Part shown: piece by piece, positions 1 through 13,158 of the stretch
Layout of the letters: each line of letters opens with the position of its first letter
Position numbering within the stretch: the stretch's first letter is position 1
Source of the DNA: Artemia franciscana
Lineage: Eukaryota; Arthropoda; Branchiopoda; Anostraca; Artemiidae
NCBI RefSeq assembly: GCF_032884065.1
Contig: NC_088865.1
Location: forward strand, 45,509,685 to 45,573,684
Length of the DNA: 64,000 bases
Reading direction: 5' to 3'
The notes under the pieces: model-generated
What the model saw: only the letters and a program-made list of their open reading frames with translations
The model's database searches: none
Told to the model about the DNA's origin: nothing
Program-made: the position numbers and the translations under genes

Positions 1-700
1 GAGTTTTAAAATTGTGTGTTCCAACTTCAACAACAGGTTTAGAAGGAATATTAAGAAAAGAAATGATTTGGAATGACACAATAAAGCCATTTGAAAAGTA
101 TTGGTAGGTTTTGTTATGGAAAAAGTCGAAAAATAATTTTAGGAGTGAAAACAGATGTGTGCTCCAACTTTTTAAATGGGCTTAGGAGGAAAATTAAGAA
201 GAGAAAGTGTTGAAATGAAAAATATTGCTTGGTGTCAGAGTATGCAGAAAGTCGAAAAGTAATGTTGGGAATAAAAAAAAGTGGAATGACACAATAAAGC
301 CATTAGAAAAGTATTGTTTAGTGTTGTTATGCATGAAGTCGAAAAATAACTTTAGGAGTGAAAAGATGTGTAGTTCAACTTGAAAAATGGGCTTAGGAGG
401 AATATTAGGAATAGAACTTTTCCTGGGATGATACAATAAACCCTTTTGAAAAGTATTGCATGGTGTTGGGGTATGCATACGGTCATAATTTAATTATGGG
501 AGAAAAAAGGATATGCACTCAAAATTGAAAAAAAAAAATGTTTAAGCGGAATATTAAGAAACAAACTTGTTCTGAAATAAATTAAAAAAAAAAAACATTG
601 AAAAGTATTGCTTAGCTTTAGGGCATGTATAAAGTCGAAGTGTATTGATAGGAGCAAAAAAAGATGTGTGCTCTAACTTACAAAAACGGGTTGGGGATGA
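1..700. repeat. Diverged tandem repeat, unit about 145 bp
   Basis: The phrases 'gtgtgctccaactt', 'gacacaataaagcc', 'gaaaagtattg' and 'aaagtcgaaaaat' recur in the same order about every 140-155 bp (near 15, 154, 365, 509 and 664), with one longer interval. At least four degenerate units are visible and the array runs off the left edge. Open frames here arise from the repeat and are not genes. Confidence 0.75.
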
Positions 701-714
701 ATAATAAGAGTTTT

Positions 715-880
715 ATAAAGAGTTTTACTGTTTTATAAAGTAGAATTGAAAGAAAGAGTCAAACTTTTGCGTAAAGAGCGGGACGTTGAGGAAGCAATAG
801 CCCCTTCCATACAGTTTTAAGTTTTAATGTCGCTCCTTACTTTCAGTTAAAAAAACCTGTTTTTTTTTTATTTAATAATC
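715..880. repeat. Palindromic core, right arm only, diverged
   Basis: Matches the right half of the core repeat: a GCGTAAAGAGCG-type block, then GTTTTAATGTCGCTCCTTAC, then poly-T. The left arm is absent. Confidence 0.7.
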
Positions 881-2530
881 AGGAAAGATTAAGGTTTTCA
901 AATTTTCCAAGATGTTATAAGAGTTTCAAAAACTATAAAACTTGGAGGATTAAAAGGGGATGAGTAAAAGTTTGCTCTCTTGTCAACCTCAGTAAGTAAA
1001 TCAACACCGTAACCTTCTTTAAACGGTCGGATAATGGTTTTTAGATCAGTGCTAAGTTGGGAATCCGCTCACTTGTGAACTATTTAAAATCAACCACTAA
1101 ATTCTATAAACTAAGTATAATGCTGTGGTTTTGTGTTCCTAGTCCTAGAACCTTGCTGGAACCTTTATATGTATCTGAAGCTCCATATAGCTTCTGAAGC
1201 TGTTTTATTATAAAGCTTTATCTGAAGCTTGTGTTTTCAATTAAATAAAGATTGTTATATATTTGTTGGTATTGTTTTGCTAATATTATTTTTAAGTTTT
1301 TGATTATTTGCGTGTGCAAAGATAGTTCTTGCAAAGCCTTATAAAAGCTAATCTCATTGTCCCAAGAATCCAAATATTTTTAGTAATTCCAACCTGTTAA
1401 AATAGACCAAAATATCACGTCTTCTGCTTGAGAAAATTCAAATAGTTGTATGAGCTTTCAGATGAGTTTTGTTTTTTTTTGTCGAGAAAAATGCAGAGCA
1501 GGAACCGATTGAAACTGGACAGCGAAACGATCTTTCGAGGACTGGAAAAGGTATGATTACGTTAAATTTTGGCATACCGTTTGTTCCACGCTGTTACTAG
1601 ATATTACCAATTTCCTTTTCAAATACTAGAATGTTCGTTTAGTAAAAAGAAGATACCGGTACTTTAGATGATAATACTCAAGAAGTACATATAACGGTCT
1701 TAGTGTGCACACCTCATATGTTTAAAAATGACAGTTTTTCAGGACAAGAAAGGAAACTCATTACGCTACTTCTTCTGTCGGTTTTAAATAAAATGGCACA
1801 AATATGGTGGTGCTTCTCAAAATACTTTTGAAAAACATTTGCTTAGATAATTAATACATACAAGGAATAGGTCAATTAATTGCGTATTTTACAAGGTATG
1901 TGTACAAGACATCAGTCAAACTTCTCTTCATAAAACAAATGTGCAATTTATTCCTTTTGAATAAGAAGGAATTACGTAAGTACCTGAAATAAGCCACTTA
2001 CACCACTTGGAGGTTAGTTCTAGTGTAATAACTCAGGAATCAAAAGTAAAATACATCGCTTGCCTGAAACCATTTTGCCTGGTCTTTGAATTATAACTTC
2101 TGAGACAGGTTAGGCCTGGGCAAAGCGTTTTGAATCGCAAAATGCAAAACATCACTAAACTACCAGGAACTATACAAATGGTGAACGGAATGTGTTGACT
2201 AAATTTAAAACATGATCTCGTGTCAAACCTCCTACAGAATTCAGGTTTTGCAATTTTTGTTTTAATGCGTTTTTCAATTCAAATATAATTGATTTTATTG
2301 ATAGAAAAAAAAAATACGGAGAAGCCGATATCTTTTGGTTTTTTTTTTCTTCTAAAAACACCTCAAGTCTAACGCCTAATATCTCATAATGTGGAGAACA
2401 TGCGTCAAAGTTTTGTTTACTAAAAACTCATAGCTTTGTTTTATTTTTTAATTTCCTTGGCCTTCACGCAATTATGCAAAGTGTCTTGAGAGACTTGTCA
2501 AATCTGCCTAAGGGTTTGAATGTAAAATTT
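881..2530. other. AT-rich DNA without recognised features
   Basis: No conserved reading frame was seen on either strand. A short 'atctgaagct' motif recurs near 1170-1235 and an AATAAA follows at about 1246. This could be an old transcript 3' end, but nothing supports a gene. Confidence 0.5.
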
Positions 2531-2537
2531 TCAGGAA

Positions 2538-3520
2538 ATGTTGAGGGTAGAAGGTGAACTGAATCACAACACATCGTCTACATGCAGTTTGTCTAAAGGA
2601 AGCATGAGCAATATCTTACGACAGGTTTGTTGTGTGAAATTTAAACTTAGAGGGCTCGTTGTGGGGGATATTGAACTAACCAAAAGACAATATTTACATT
2701 CTAATACTACTGCCTCTGCTCATACTACTTCTACTACTATTGTAAGTACTATTACTACTGCTGCTACAGATACTATTATTAATTCTACTACTGCAACTGC
2801 TACTGCTGCTAATATTATTGTTGCTACTGTACTACTGCTAGTAAAGCTAAGCCAACCACTATTGATTCTACTGCTACTACTACTATTACTAATGTTGCTA
2901 CTACTGTTGCTACTGGGGAAAAATTATTAAGGCCAATAAATCTGGGAAAACTGAAACAGTATTGAACTAAATCAAAACACACTATTCGCATACAAGTTGT
3001 CAAGAGGGTGTATCAGTAATGCTTCAGGAACGGTATATGTTTTTAAGCTGAAACTTTCAGCGTGTATTAAGGGGTATATTGAAGAAAAACAAAGGTGCTA
3101 TGCGCATACTACTATTAATACTACTTTTGCTACTAAGACTAATGCTACTACGCAAGCTAAGGGTAATAAGGAGAAGCCTGTAAGGAATATTTTGGCGGAT
3201 CTTGAACTAAATCAAAACGATCTATAAGCATGTATATTGTCAGCAGACTGACAGAAAAATATCTCAAGAACAGATTACATATTCAGTTGGACGTTTTGGG
3301 TAAACTGTGGAGGATTGTTAACTATCCAAAAGAAACTATGTATATAATATTAAGGCTACTACTGCGATAGCTGTATCTAATGACGCTAAGGGTATTAAGG
3401 TGAAACTCTTAGGGAACGTCTAGGGATTGTTTCAAATTAAACGAATGAAACTATATGCATGAAGGTTTTCAAAAGGGTATGTATGCAATATCTTGGCCAG
3501 CGCAGCGCTATTATAGATGG
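2538..3520. repeat. Long-period tandem repeat with ACT/ATT-rich trinucleotide blocks
   Basis: Units starting 'gaactaaatcaaaac'-like are seen near 2555, 2962, 3203 and 3435, each followed by a 'tatcagtaatgc/gcaatatctt' phrase and then a run of ACT, GCT and ATT triplets (longest 2700-2930). Units differ in length because the triplet block expands. The Thr/Leu-rich open frame at 2538-2930 is a product of the triplets. Confidence 0.65.
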
Positions 3521-3559
3521 CAATAACTTTGAAACTTCTATAGGAATTAGTCTAAAAGG

Positions 3560-3790
3560 TAAAATAAAGTTCCTGGGAGTCAACATTGATTGGAAGGTAG
3601 GCAGCCCTCTTTCCAACTCTATTTTTTAAACAAAACCTTTCAATATTTTGAGCTAGCCATTTTATTCAGCATAGCTAAATGGTTTAGTAACAATGTCTCT
3701 AAGGTTCTAAGTGTGTCAACCCCCCACAGTTATGCAATTCTTCCATTATGCTTTAAAACTAAATTTTCTTTGAAAAATTAATTTTATGGC
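3560..3790. repeat. Dispersed repeat fragment (similar to 11760-11950)
   Basis: Both places share an 'agccattttattcagcatag'-like phrase, a 'caacccccacagttatgcaatt' type phrase, and then 'cattatgctttaaaac'. It resembles a distant relative of the fold-back arm. Confidence 0.5.
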
Positions 3791-3900
3791 ACTGTATGTA
3801 TATATTTTCCAATAAGACAGAGAAATAGAGTTTGACTCGGTTATTTATTGTAAGTCCTGTTCGTTTTTGGTTTCAATTATTTATTGTTGGTGGTCTGTCG

Positions 3901-4000
3901 NNNNNNNNNNNNNNNNNNNNNNNNNNNNNNNNNNNNNNNNNNNNNNNNNNNNNNNNNNNNNNNNNNNNNNNNNNNNNNNNNNNNNNNNNNNNNNNNNNNN
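3901..4000. other. Assembly gap (100 N)
   Basis: Exactly 100 undetermined bases; the round number suggests a placeholder of unknown true length. Confidence 0.99.
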
Positions 4001-4289
4001 TAGAAATTAAATAGACAATCAATGCAAACAAACATACAATAGATACTAATATAAATGAGTAAATAAATCTTAAAAGTATTGAAACTTAAATTCATTATGC
4101 AAATTAAGCTTGAAACAAACAAAATCAATACAAACAGGAGTTCGGGTATCGCCTCCTTCTATCTCTGTAAAATTCTAAAACATATTGCGTCGTTGGAGCT
4201 GTACTGAAAACGAATGATAATACAAATATTTTCTTCTGTACTTAATATTGAAAATAAACATTAAAATTACAGTAAAATTTTGAACTAAT

Positions 4290-4770
4290 GAGCTTTAAGT
4301 TTGGCTAGTTCAAAATTCACCTCAACATGCCTTGAAAGTATCTTATTGACAATCTTAGCCTCAATAGTATAGGTCATAGTAGTTTTAGTTTAGTTTAAAA
4401 TCCCCAAAATATTCCCTAAAGCTTTCACTCTAATACCCGTAGCTTCAATAGACGTAGTCGTCTTAGCAGTAGCAATAGCAGAAACAGTGATAACATGCAC
4501 ACTGAATCCTTTTGGTAAGATCAAAATTCCCCTAAGCATGTCCTGGAAGTTTCGACTTAATACTCTAAGCCGACAACCTGTAAACATATATTTTGTTTTA
4601 ATTTAGTGCAAACTTCCCTCTAAAAACTTCCTGAAACTTTAACCTTAACGCTATTATCCTTAGTAGTGGCATTAGTATTGGTAGTAGTAATTTACACATG
4701 GTGCCTTTAATTAGTTCAAAATCCACCTCAACACTACCCTACAAGTTTCAACTTAATACTTTAAGCGTTA
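4290..4770. repeat. Tandem repeat, unit about 205 bp
   Basis: A phrase like 'agttcaaaatccacctcaac' followed by 'aagtttcaacttaatact' begins near 4308, 4518 and 4714, giving about two and a half units. Looks related, in opposite orientation, to the repeat at 2538-3520. Confidence 0.6.
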
Positions 4771-5055
4771 CTGAGATTTTAAAGGTTTTAGGCTATTTTT
4801 CCGCAGCTGCATAAATTTGTTTTCGAAATAACATTTTACGCTAAAAACTTATTGAGACAATAGCTATCGGTCCTAAATGAAGTAGAAGTATATTTTTTTT
4901 CCACTGGCTAGTTTTTTTTTAATATTTCCTTCGAATAGACTTAATTTCAATCCTGCCATTAATTTTCACTCAAAGAGGTTTAGTATTCTAAGAAAAAAAA
5001 ATGGCAACTGTTGGGTTAAGACAAGTCTAAAAAAGAAGACACCAATATTCTTAAG
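4765..5055. repeat. Third copy of an arm of the large inverted repeat
   Basis: Aligns in the same orientation with 9440-9735. Shared landmarks are 'aaaggttttaggctattttt', 'tttcgaaataacatt', 'ggcaactgttgggtt' and 'gaagacaccaatattct' next to 'gagcgggagggt'. It is more diverged than the two arms are from each other. Confidence 0.75.
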
Positions 5056-5059
5056 AGCG

Positions 5060-6490
5060 GGAGGGTTTGCAAGCACTATCTCAGGAACTGTTTAGATTAT
5101 TAAGTTATTCAGTTATTATAGCTGGTTAGATTAATATGTAATTTATGTTCGTTTTGGGATTTATTTATTTATTTATTTTATTGTCATTTTTAGTTGAAAC
5201 TTTTCACTTTAATTGTTGGCAAAGAACTTCATTTTCATTCAGAATATATAACTGGTGATACGGCTTCCAAACAATATCTAACTTAATAAGGATTATTTGG
5301 TTTTTAGGTTGTTGCTAGCCCAATTTACCTGCAGAGTAGCTTTGGCAGTTCTCATTGCACGGACTCTGCTAAGAAAATCAGAGACAGCTCGTACTGTGTT
5401 GGAAATGTGTGAATCAATGGTGGCAAGATGTTTTGTTTCATTAACAAGTCGGTTTTTTTGAATATATACTTTTAAATAAATATACTAAATTTACTATCTA
5501 GTGTGAAATTAATCTTTGTTTGGTATATTTTGATTTTTGCATATAAATGTTGTGTTCTTTTTCTCAATATAATTCATCTTCATTTTTAGTGATTTGTTTT
5601 CTCAGATATCTATTTGTGTTGATGAAAAAATTCTGACGCTATTGTTTTTACTTACTGGAAAACAAATTGAGTTTTTACTCTATTTCTATACTCTCATATA
5701 GGTCTTTTTTGTGTTCTTTTTTTTTTTGCAATTTCTCATTTTTTTAGAACTTTAATTTTCTCTATTTCTACACGTTATTTTTGTCTCAGGCTGTCCAAAA
5801 TTGTCCCTATATAAAAGAAAGTTTGTCTCTAAACAAATACTTAAGCCAAATTTCAATCACTTGTTGATAAAATCGAATTGCTTATGACTACAGAGGCAAT
5901 TCTGCATCATCTACGCAATATCAAAAGTTATTCTAACTTAAACATTAAAAAGTATTTTTTGTAAACCAACAAACCAGAGTGAAGATATAGAGCAGATTTT
6001 TTTTTTGTTAGGAATAGTGGATAGTTATTATTAGTGGATTTACTATTATAGTTATTATTATTATTGTTATATATTGTTATTATTATTATTGTTATATTAT
6101 TATTATTATTTTTTTGTTATATTATTATTATTATTATTATTGTTATATTATTGTTATATATTATTGTTATTATTATAGTTATTATTATTAGTGGATTGCT
6201 AGGGATAGTTAGGGATAGTGGCTATGTGTCGGCTACTGGCAGCTATGTGTCGGTCTTGCAGCTTACCAGGTCTTGCAGATTTTAGACTGATTTTAGTTAC
6301 AGATTTCCAGTCTTCAGTCAATCACTGACTAAGCTCAAAGCTAGATGCTCTGGACAATTTTTGAATTGCAGCGTGATTGAGCTAAGGCTACGTTAATTTG
6401 CCCCTAAAACTAATACAGTTAAATTTTTTCTGATGTTTCTGATGGCTAGGATTCTATATGATGGTTAGGTTTCTATAACAATTCGATTCT
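5060..6490. other. AT-rich DNA with an ATT/GTTATATT microsatellite
   Basis: No gene recognised. Positions 6010-6195 are an imperfect TTA/GTTATATT repeat. The hydrophobic open frame across it (6064-6285) is low-complexity. The remainder has no matches in the window that I could see. Confidence 0.55.
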
Positions 6491-6494
6491 ATGT

Positions 6495-7645
6495 GCATCA
6501 CTGAGTGATTTCCCCAACAAAAAACTTACTGAACAGTTGCGAAACTACCTACTCAACTGCAGCGTTTTGGATTTATAATCGTCGTGTAATCACATAGAGA
6601 TGTCAAATTTCCCTACCATAAAATCAATTGGGAACAAGTAAAAGCTAGACAAAACAGCAGATTTAAGCTTGGAACAAAAATACATTTCACAGAGGTGCCA
6701 TAGCATTCATTGAGTAATGTCGTTTAAAGTAGCTATTAGGGTACCCTCCCGCTCTTCAGAATATTGGTGTCTTTTTTCTTAGACTTGTCTCAACCCAACA
6801 GCTGCCATTTTTTCTTCTTAGAATACAAAACTTCTTTGAATGAAAATCAATAGCAGGCTTGAATTCAAGTCTAACGGAAGGAAATTTTATAAAAAAAATA
6901 GTAGGTGGGAAAAAATCATAGCTGTACTTGATAAGCAAATGGTAGGTATTTTCTCAATAGGTCTTTAGCGTAGAATGTTATTTCGAAAAGAAGTTTATGA
7001 GGCTGCAGAAAAATAGCCTAAAACCTTCAAAATTTTACGTCCCCTCCCTTCACTATATGAAGATTTCTTATGCAAAAGTGGAGTTTTTCTGTAAAAAAAA
7101 ACTACATTTCATTTAAATATTTTGTTTAGCTAATTACAGATATATAAATCTCCTTCCAAGTAAATCCTCCTTCCAAGTAATACAGCTCTTATTTTACTGC
7201 CTGTGCAAAAAAATAATTTTCCTTATTTTTCAAGCTAAAGGACTGTTTCCTTAATAGGTTTTTCTGCCCTGAGGACCTTAATGGTGTAGTTTTGTGTCAA
7301 TCCAACGCAGTTTGTTTAAGGATTTCCGGCTATTTATTGAAATTTCCACAAGTTTCTTTTAAAAATAACACATAGTAGAAAGGTTAACCAGGATATTACC
7401 ATTGATGAATCAGCTACAAACGTCAATTTTTCTCACTAGCTAGACTTTCTTAAAACGTCTTTTTTAAATTTTGGTTACTATAGACTGAGGTTCATCCTTT
7501 AGTAGGTTGCAGCTTACGCTGCAACCATTGTAAACTTTTTTGTCTTAAACGTATATTATTTTCTCCTGAGACACTTTGTATCGAAGGGATAGTTGCAGAG
7601 ACCTTGGAGGGTATTAATGCAATTAGACAGTGAAAATTCAATTCT
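6495..7645. repeat. Left arm of large inverted repeat
   Basis: Reverse complement of about 8650-9979. Matching landmarks run from the outer 'actgagtgatttccccaaca' to the inner 'tattaatgcaattagacagtg'. The arm passes 'taccctcccgctcttcag' and a short palindrome, 'ggttgcagcttacgctgcaacc' type, near 7503-7526. The short open frames inside are not genes. Confidence 0.85.
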
Positions 7646-8649
7646 GATTTCAAAAAGTTAAAACTGGTTTAAAAGCAGCCAGGCTCCTCCCCCGTTCTTT
7701 TATTATTCCCCCGCTGCAGAATCTTTAAAGACATTCTCCAAAAATTGTGAAGTAGCCACATTGTTTGAAACAGTCAAGAAGTTTGATAAACATGACTCCT
7801 GTAATGGCATTGCGCCAAGAAACCCAGAGGGAGGGTCATAGATAATTTGTTTTGTCAATTGCTTGTGCGCGGGTTTTATCATACGTAGCGCAATATTGAT
7901 GACCAAGTGAAACTAAAGTAGACACAATGGTTATTTTTTTTTTTTTTTTTTACCAAGAGAAGTAGCGGTTGCAAAAACTTTGGAAAAGATTCAACCTATT
8001 TGAAATTAAAAGTTTTAGTGCCTTTTTCTACAGTTAGAAGGGACGGGAGGGCTAACAGTCCTCTTCCTTGCACCTTCCCCCCACCAAAGACATCCAGTCA
8101 AATTTTTGACACAGTCATCTGGTTCGGCATAGTTGAAAGGTTAAGTAACCATCAATTCCCAAAACGTATCTAATCGAAATTTTGGGATAGCCATTTTGTT
8201 CAGTGTTGTTGAAAGGTCTAGTAATTATGTCTTTGACAACCCCCATACTCTCTCAAGACGAGACCCTTATTTGCACCTAACTGAAAAAATGGCTATGGAT
8301 TGTCAGTTTAGTATGCATATACTGATATATATCCCTTAAAGTTTTAATAATATTTGATTTATTACAGATAAAAAGTGAAAATATTTTAAACGTATTTTGT
8401 TTACTTAAATCATACTATAAATAACCAATTCAGACTCAAAACGAGCAAAAATTCAAATGACTAGGGCTGACAACCCCCATGCTTTCTCAAGACCAGAATA
8501 CAGTTTGCACTTTACTGAAAACACAACATATTAAAAAAAATTCACTTTGTTTTTAATAATTTTCACTGTCTAATTACAAGACCAGAACACAGTTTGCACT
8601 TTAGGCCTACTGAAAACACAACATATTAAAAAAAATTCACTTTGATTTT
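7646..8649. repeat. Spacer of the large inverted repeat, with partial tandem copies
   Basis: Contains a segment shared with 10690-11640. A phrase 'gaccagaacacagtttgcac' followed by 'actgaaaacacaacatatta' occurs near 8480 and 8580 and again near 8750, so it is locally triplicated across the spacer and arm border. Confidence 0.7.
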
Positions 8650-9979
8650 AATAATTTTCACTGTCTAATTACATGAACACCCTCCAAGGTCTCTGCAACT
8701 ATCCTTTCGATACAAAGTGTATTGTATCGAAGAACACCTTTCTCAAGACCAGAACACAGTTTGAACTTTACTGAAAACACAACATATTAAAAAAAATTCA
8801 CTTTGTTTTTAATAATTTTCACTGTCTAATTACATGAACACCCTCCAAGGTCTCTGCAACTATCCCTTCGATACAAAGTGTCTCAGGAGAAAATAATATA
8901 CGTTTAAGACAAAAAAGTTTACAATGCAACCATTGTAAACTTTTACAATGGTTACAGCGTAAGCTGCAACCTACTAAAGGATGAACCTCAGTCTATAGTA
9001 ACCAAAATTTAAAAAACACGTTTTAAGAAAGTCTAGCTAGTGAGAAAAATTGACGTTTGTAGCTGATTCATCAATGGTAATATCCTGGTTAACCTTTCTA
9101 CTATGTGTTATTTTTAAAAGAAACTTGTGGAAATTTCGATAAATGGCCAGAAATCCTTAAACAAACTGCGTTGGATTGACACAAAACTACACCATTAAGG
9201 TCCTCAGGGCGAAAAACCCTATTAAGGAAACAGTCCTTTGGCTGGAAAATAAGGAAAATGACTTTTTTTGCACAGGTAAGAAAATAAAAGTTGTATTACT
9301 ACTTGAAGGAGGATTTACTTGGAAGGAGATTTATATATCTGTAATTAGCTAAACAAAATATTTAAATGAAATGTAGTTTTTTCAGAAAAACTCCACTTTT
9401 GCATAAGAAATCCTGTTATAGTGAAGGAAGGGGAGGTAACATTTTAAAGGTTTTAGGCTATTTTTCTGCAGTCCCGTAAATTGCTTTTCGAAATAACATT
9501 ATACTCTAAAGACCTATTGAGAAAATACCTACCATTCGCTTATCAAGTACAGCTATGATTTTTTCCCACCAACTAATTTTTTTTTAGAATATTTCCTTTC
9601 AATAGGCTTGAAGTCAAGCCTGCTATTGATTTTCATTCAAAGAAGTTTTGTATTCTAAGAAGAAAAAATGGCAGCTGTTGGGTTGAGACAAGTCTGAGAA
9701 AAAAGACACCAATATTCTGAAGAGCGGGAGGGTACCCTAATAGCTACTTTAAAAGACATTACTCAATGAATGCTATGGAACCTCTGTGAAATATGTTTTT
9801 GTTCCAAGCTTAAATCTGCTGTTAGGTCTAGCTTTTATTTGTTCCCAATTGATTTTATGGTAGGGAAATTTGACTTCTCCATGTGATTACAAGACGATTA
9901 TAAATCCAAAACGCCACAGTCAAGTAGGGTAGTTTCGCAACTGTTCAGTAAGCTTTTTGTTGAGGAAATCACTTAGTGA
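8650..9979. repeat. Right arm of large inverted repeat
   Basis: Mirror of 6495-7645, including the palindromic 'gcagcgtaagctgcaacc' type tip near 8950, the 'ctagctagtgagaaaaatt' phrase and 'gagcgggagggtaccctaat' at 9724. It ends at 'aatcacttagtgat', directly abutting a fold-back copy that starts at 9980. Confidence 0.85.
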
Positions 9980-10385
9980 TCAAACAGTTCGTGGTAACAA
10001 ACTGTAGTAAGGAGCGACCCGGCTCAATAGTAACCGAAACTCTAAAAAATGGAATTTTGATACCAATAGTTACATCAAAAGAATTGCATTTTAATGCTGA
10101 TTTTAAATATATAAGTTTCATCTGGATCAGTTATACCCATCAAAAGTTACGAGCCTGAGAAAATTTGCCTCATTTTAGAAAATAGGGGGAAACACCCCCT
10201 AAAAGTCATATAATCTTAAGGAAAATCACACCATCAGATTCAGCGTATCAGAGAATCCTATTATAGAAGTTTCAAGCTCCTATCTACAAAAATGTAGAAT
10301 TTCGCATTTTTTGCCAGAAGACAGATCACAGATGCGTGTTTATTTGTTTTTTTTTGTTGTTGTTGTTTTTGTTTTTTTTTTCCCA
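9980..10385 (+). repeat. Fold-back family, left-arm fragment
   Basis: Starts with the hairpin tip (CAAACAGTTCGTGGTAACAA…), then 'aaggagcgacccggctcaat'. It runs for about 400 bp to the T-rich tract before 'cccaggggt' and is then interrupted by the repeat at 10414. Confidence 0.85.
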
Positions 10386-10413
10386 GGGGTAGAAAGATTA
10401 ATTTTTTTTCCCA

Positions 10414-10972
10414 CATAGTAGAAATATTAACCAGAATATTACCAATAATGAATCAGCAACAAACGTTAATTTTTCTCACTAGCTAGACTTTCTTAAAACG
10501 TTTTTTTTTTTTTAATTTTGGTTACTATAGACTGAGGTTCATCCTTTAGTAGGTTGCAGCTTACGCTGCAACCATTGTAATCTTTGTTGTCTTAAACGTA
10601 TATTATTTTCTCCTGAGACACTTTGTATCGAAGGAATAGTTGCAGAGACCTTGGAGGGTATTAATGCAATTAGACAGTGAAAATTCAATTCTCATTTCAA
10701 AAAGTTTAAAGTGGTTGAAAAGCAGCCAGTCTCCTCCCCCGTTCTTTTATTATTCCCCCGCTGCAGAATCTCTAAAGACATTTTCCAAAAATTGTGGGGT
10801 AGCCACATTGTTTGAAACAGTCAAGAAGTTCGATAAACATGCCTCCTGATAATGGCACTGCGCCAAGAAACCCAGAAGGAAGGTCATAGATAATTTGTTT
10901 TGTCAATTGCTTGTGCGCGGGCTTTATCATATGTAGCGCAATATTGATGACCAAGTGAAACCGAAGTAGACA

Positions 10973-11039
<67 letters not shown>

Positions 11040-11640
11040 CAAGACATTTCATAAAGAAGTAGCGGTTGCAGAAACTTTGGAAAAGATTCAACCTATTCGA
11101 AATTAAAAGTTTTAGTGCCATTTTCAACAGTTAGAAAGGACTGGAGGGCCAACAGTCCTCCTCCTTGTACCTACCCCCCACCAAATACATCCAATCATAT
11201 TTTTGACACAGTCATCTGGTTCGGCATAGTTTAAGGTTTCAGTAGCCATCAATTCCCAAACTAATCAAATTTTGGGATACCCATTTTGTCCAGTGTTGTT
11301 GAAAGGTCTAGTAATTATGTCTTTGACAACCCCCATACCCTCTCAAGACGAGACCCTTATTTGCACCTAACTGAAAAAATGGCTATGGATTGTCAGTTTA
11401 GTATACATATACTGATATATATTCCTTAAAGTTTTAATAATATTTCTGTTATTGAAGTTAAAAAGTGAAAATCCTTTAAACGTATTTTGTTTACTTAAAT
11501 CATACAATAAATAACCAATTCAGACTCAAAACGAGCAAAAATTCAAATGAGTAGGGCTGACAACCCCCATGCATTCTCAAGACCAGAACACAGTTTGCAT
11601 TTTACTGAAAACAAAACATATTAAAAAATTTTCACTTTGT
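10414..11640. repeat. Direct copy of 7367-8560
   Basis: Collinear with 7367-8560: 'gaatcagc.acaaacgt', 'ctcactagctagactttctt', the 'ggttgcagcttacgctgcaacc' type palindrome (about 10551-10574), the 'cgctgcagaatctctaaag' phrase and 'cccccataccctctcaagac'. A tract of about 60 T (10976-11037) replaces the shorter T run of the first copy. Open frames, including the poly-lysine one, are spurious. Confidence 0.85.
10976..11037. repeat. Poly-T tract, about 60 nt
   Basis: Uninterrupted T run. Its exact length is likely uncertain from sequencing. Confidence 0.97.
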
Positions 11641-12260
11641 TTTACTTTTTGTAAATGTTCTTACTAGATTTATCAAGGGAGAAGTTTTCCCCCTTGTACT
11701 CCAATTACAGCGCGAATGTCTGATGCCCCTTTAAGAGTAACAACAGATTGAAGGCAAGAAGCCCTTCTCTCAAACCCAATCATTTTCCAAGCGCATCCAG
11801 TCAAAAAAAAAAAGACAACCATTTTGTCCAGCACAGTAAAACGGTCCAGCAACTATATCTTTAGGGATGTCAGCCCTCACAACTATGCAATTGGCCCATT
11901 ATACTTTAAAACCAAATATTATTCTAAAAGTAGATCAAAACACATTTTGTTAAATGGTTGCCAATAGACACCTCACCCATATATAAAAACGACTGGGGTT
12001 ATTAAGTTGAAACTTTTGGGAATACTACTATTACTACTTCTGTTCTCAATGTGTCCCCTGGAAAGGTTAGACGATCGCACGTTCTTACGATTCAGGTAAA
12101 TAAAAAGTGCATAAATATATCCAGGTTGTCAGAGAGCATAGATGAAATCCTTTGGGAATGGCATTAAATTTTATTTCTCACATCAACTTTAGAAGCTATA
12201 AAATCAAATTAAAAAATAGTATTTGTGTCATGATTAAAAATTGTTCAAAAAGTTTCTCCA
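11641..12260. repeat. Dispersed repeats; 12000-12260 recurs at 62010-62250
   Basis: Positions 12000-12260 and 62010-62250 share 'ttaagttgaaacttt', 'ccaggttgtca.ag', and the exact 'aaaagtttctccaacatgca' with 'aatagcaa'. Positions 11760-11950 match 3560-3790. No gene seen. Confidence 0.65.
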
Positions 12261-12484
12261 ACATGCAAATAGCAACCCATCTAACCAGGCGGTTCTAATG
12301 TAATACTTCTTATTTTGATCTGACGCTATTCTTAGGAAATATGGGCTATTGTATTTCTTAGTATTAGATGTGATGTCTCTTACCAGAATGCAAGCTACCA
12401 CTGCAGTCCGGATATACAACTATATCTACATACTTTTTATAATGTTAAAAGTCCTATTTTGATCATCGTTTGCAAGATGATTTG

Positions 12485-13158
12485 CTATTACGTAATATTT
12501 TATGTTCGTTGTAAGTTTTAATGCTACTCATTACTTCCAATTGAAAAAAAATATTTATTTTCTCATTGTTTTTTTTTTTTTTAACAGAATGGTTATCTCA
12601 AAGTTTTGATTCACTGCCTTTTGGGAGAAAGTGTGCGTGGGAGAGGGCCTAGGTGCCCTCCGATTTTTAATCACTTAAAAACGGCATTAGAGCTTTCAAT
12701 TTCCGTCAAAATGGACCCTCTTGGGATATTCTAGGACAACTGGGTCGATACGATCACCTCTGGAAAGAAAACAAAAAAAAACAAACAGAAAAAGCAAATA
12801 AACATCTGTGATCTGTTTTCTGACAAAAAAAATAAAAAGTTCCACATTTATGCTGATAAGCTTGAAACTTTTACAATAGGGTTCTCTGATACGCTTAATT
12901 CGATGGTGTGATTTTCGTCAGTATTCTACGACTTTTAGGGGATTTTTATCCCTATTTTCTAAAATAAGAAAAAATTTTCTCAGGCTCTTAACTTTTGTTG
13001 GGTATGACTAAACTTCATGAAACTTATATATTTAAAATCAGCATTAAAATGCAATTCTTTTCATGTAACTATTGGTATCAAAACTTTGTTTTTAGAGTTT
13101 CGGTTACTATTGAGCCAGGTTGCTCCTTACTACACTTCGTTACCACGAACTGTTTGAT
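12485..13158 (-). repeat. Fold-back family, reverse half with intact tip
   Basis: Reads inward-to-outward in reverse orientation: 'taatgctactcattacttcc', 'gtgcgtgggagagggcctag', 'ggtcgatacgatcacctctg', then 'cggttactattgagccaggt', ending in the hairpin tip 'gttaccacgaactgtttga'. The core is missing. Confidence 0.85.

Noticed and set aside
2538-2930. 130-codon open frame rich in Thr, Ala and Leu
   Set aside because: It is the translation of ACT/ATT/GCT triplets; no start context, domain or splice support.
10927-11127. Poly-lysine open frame
   Set aside because: It reads through the poly-T tract on the minus strand.
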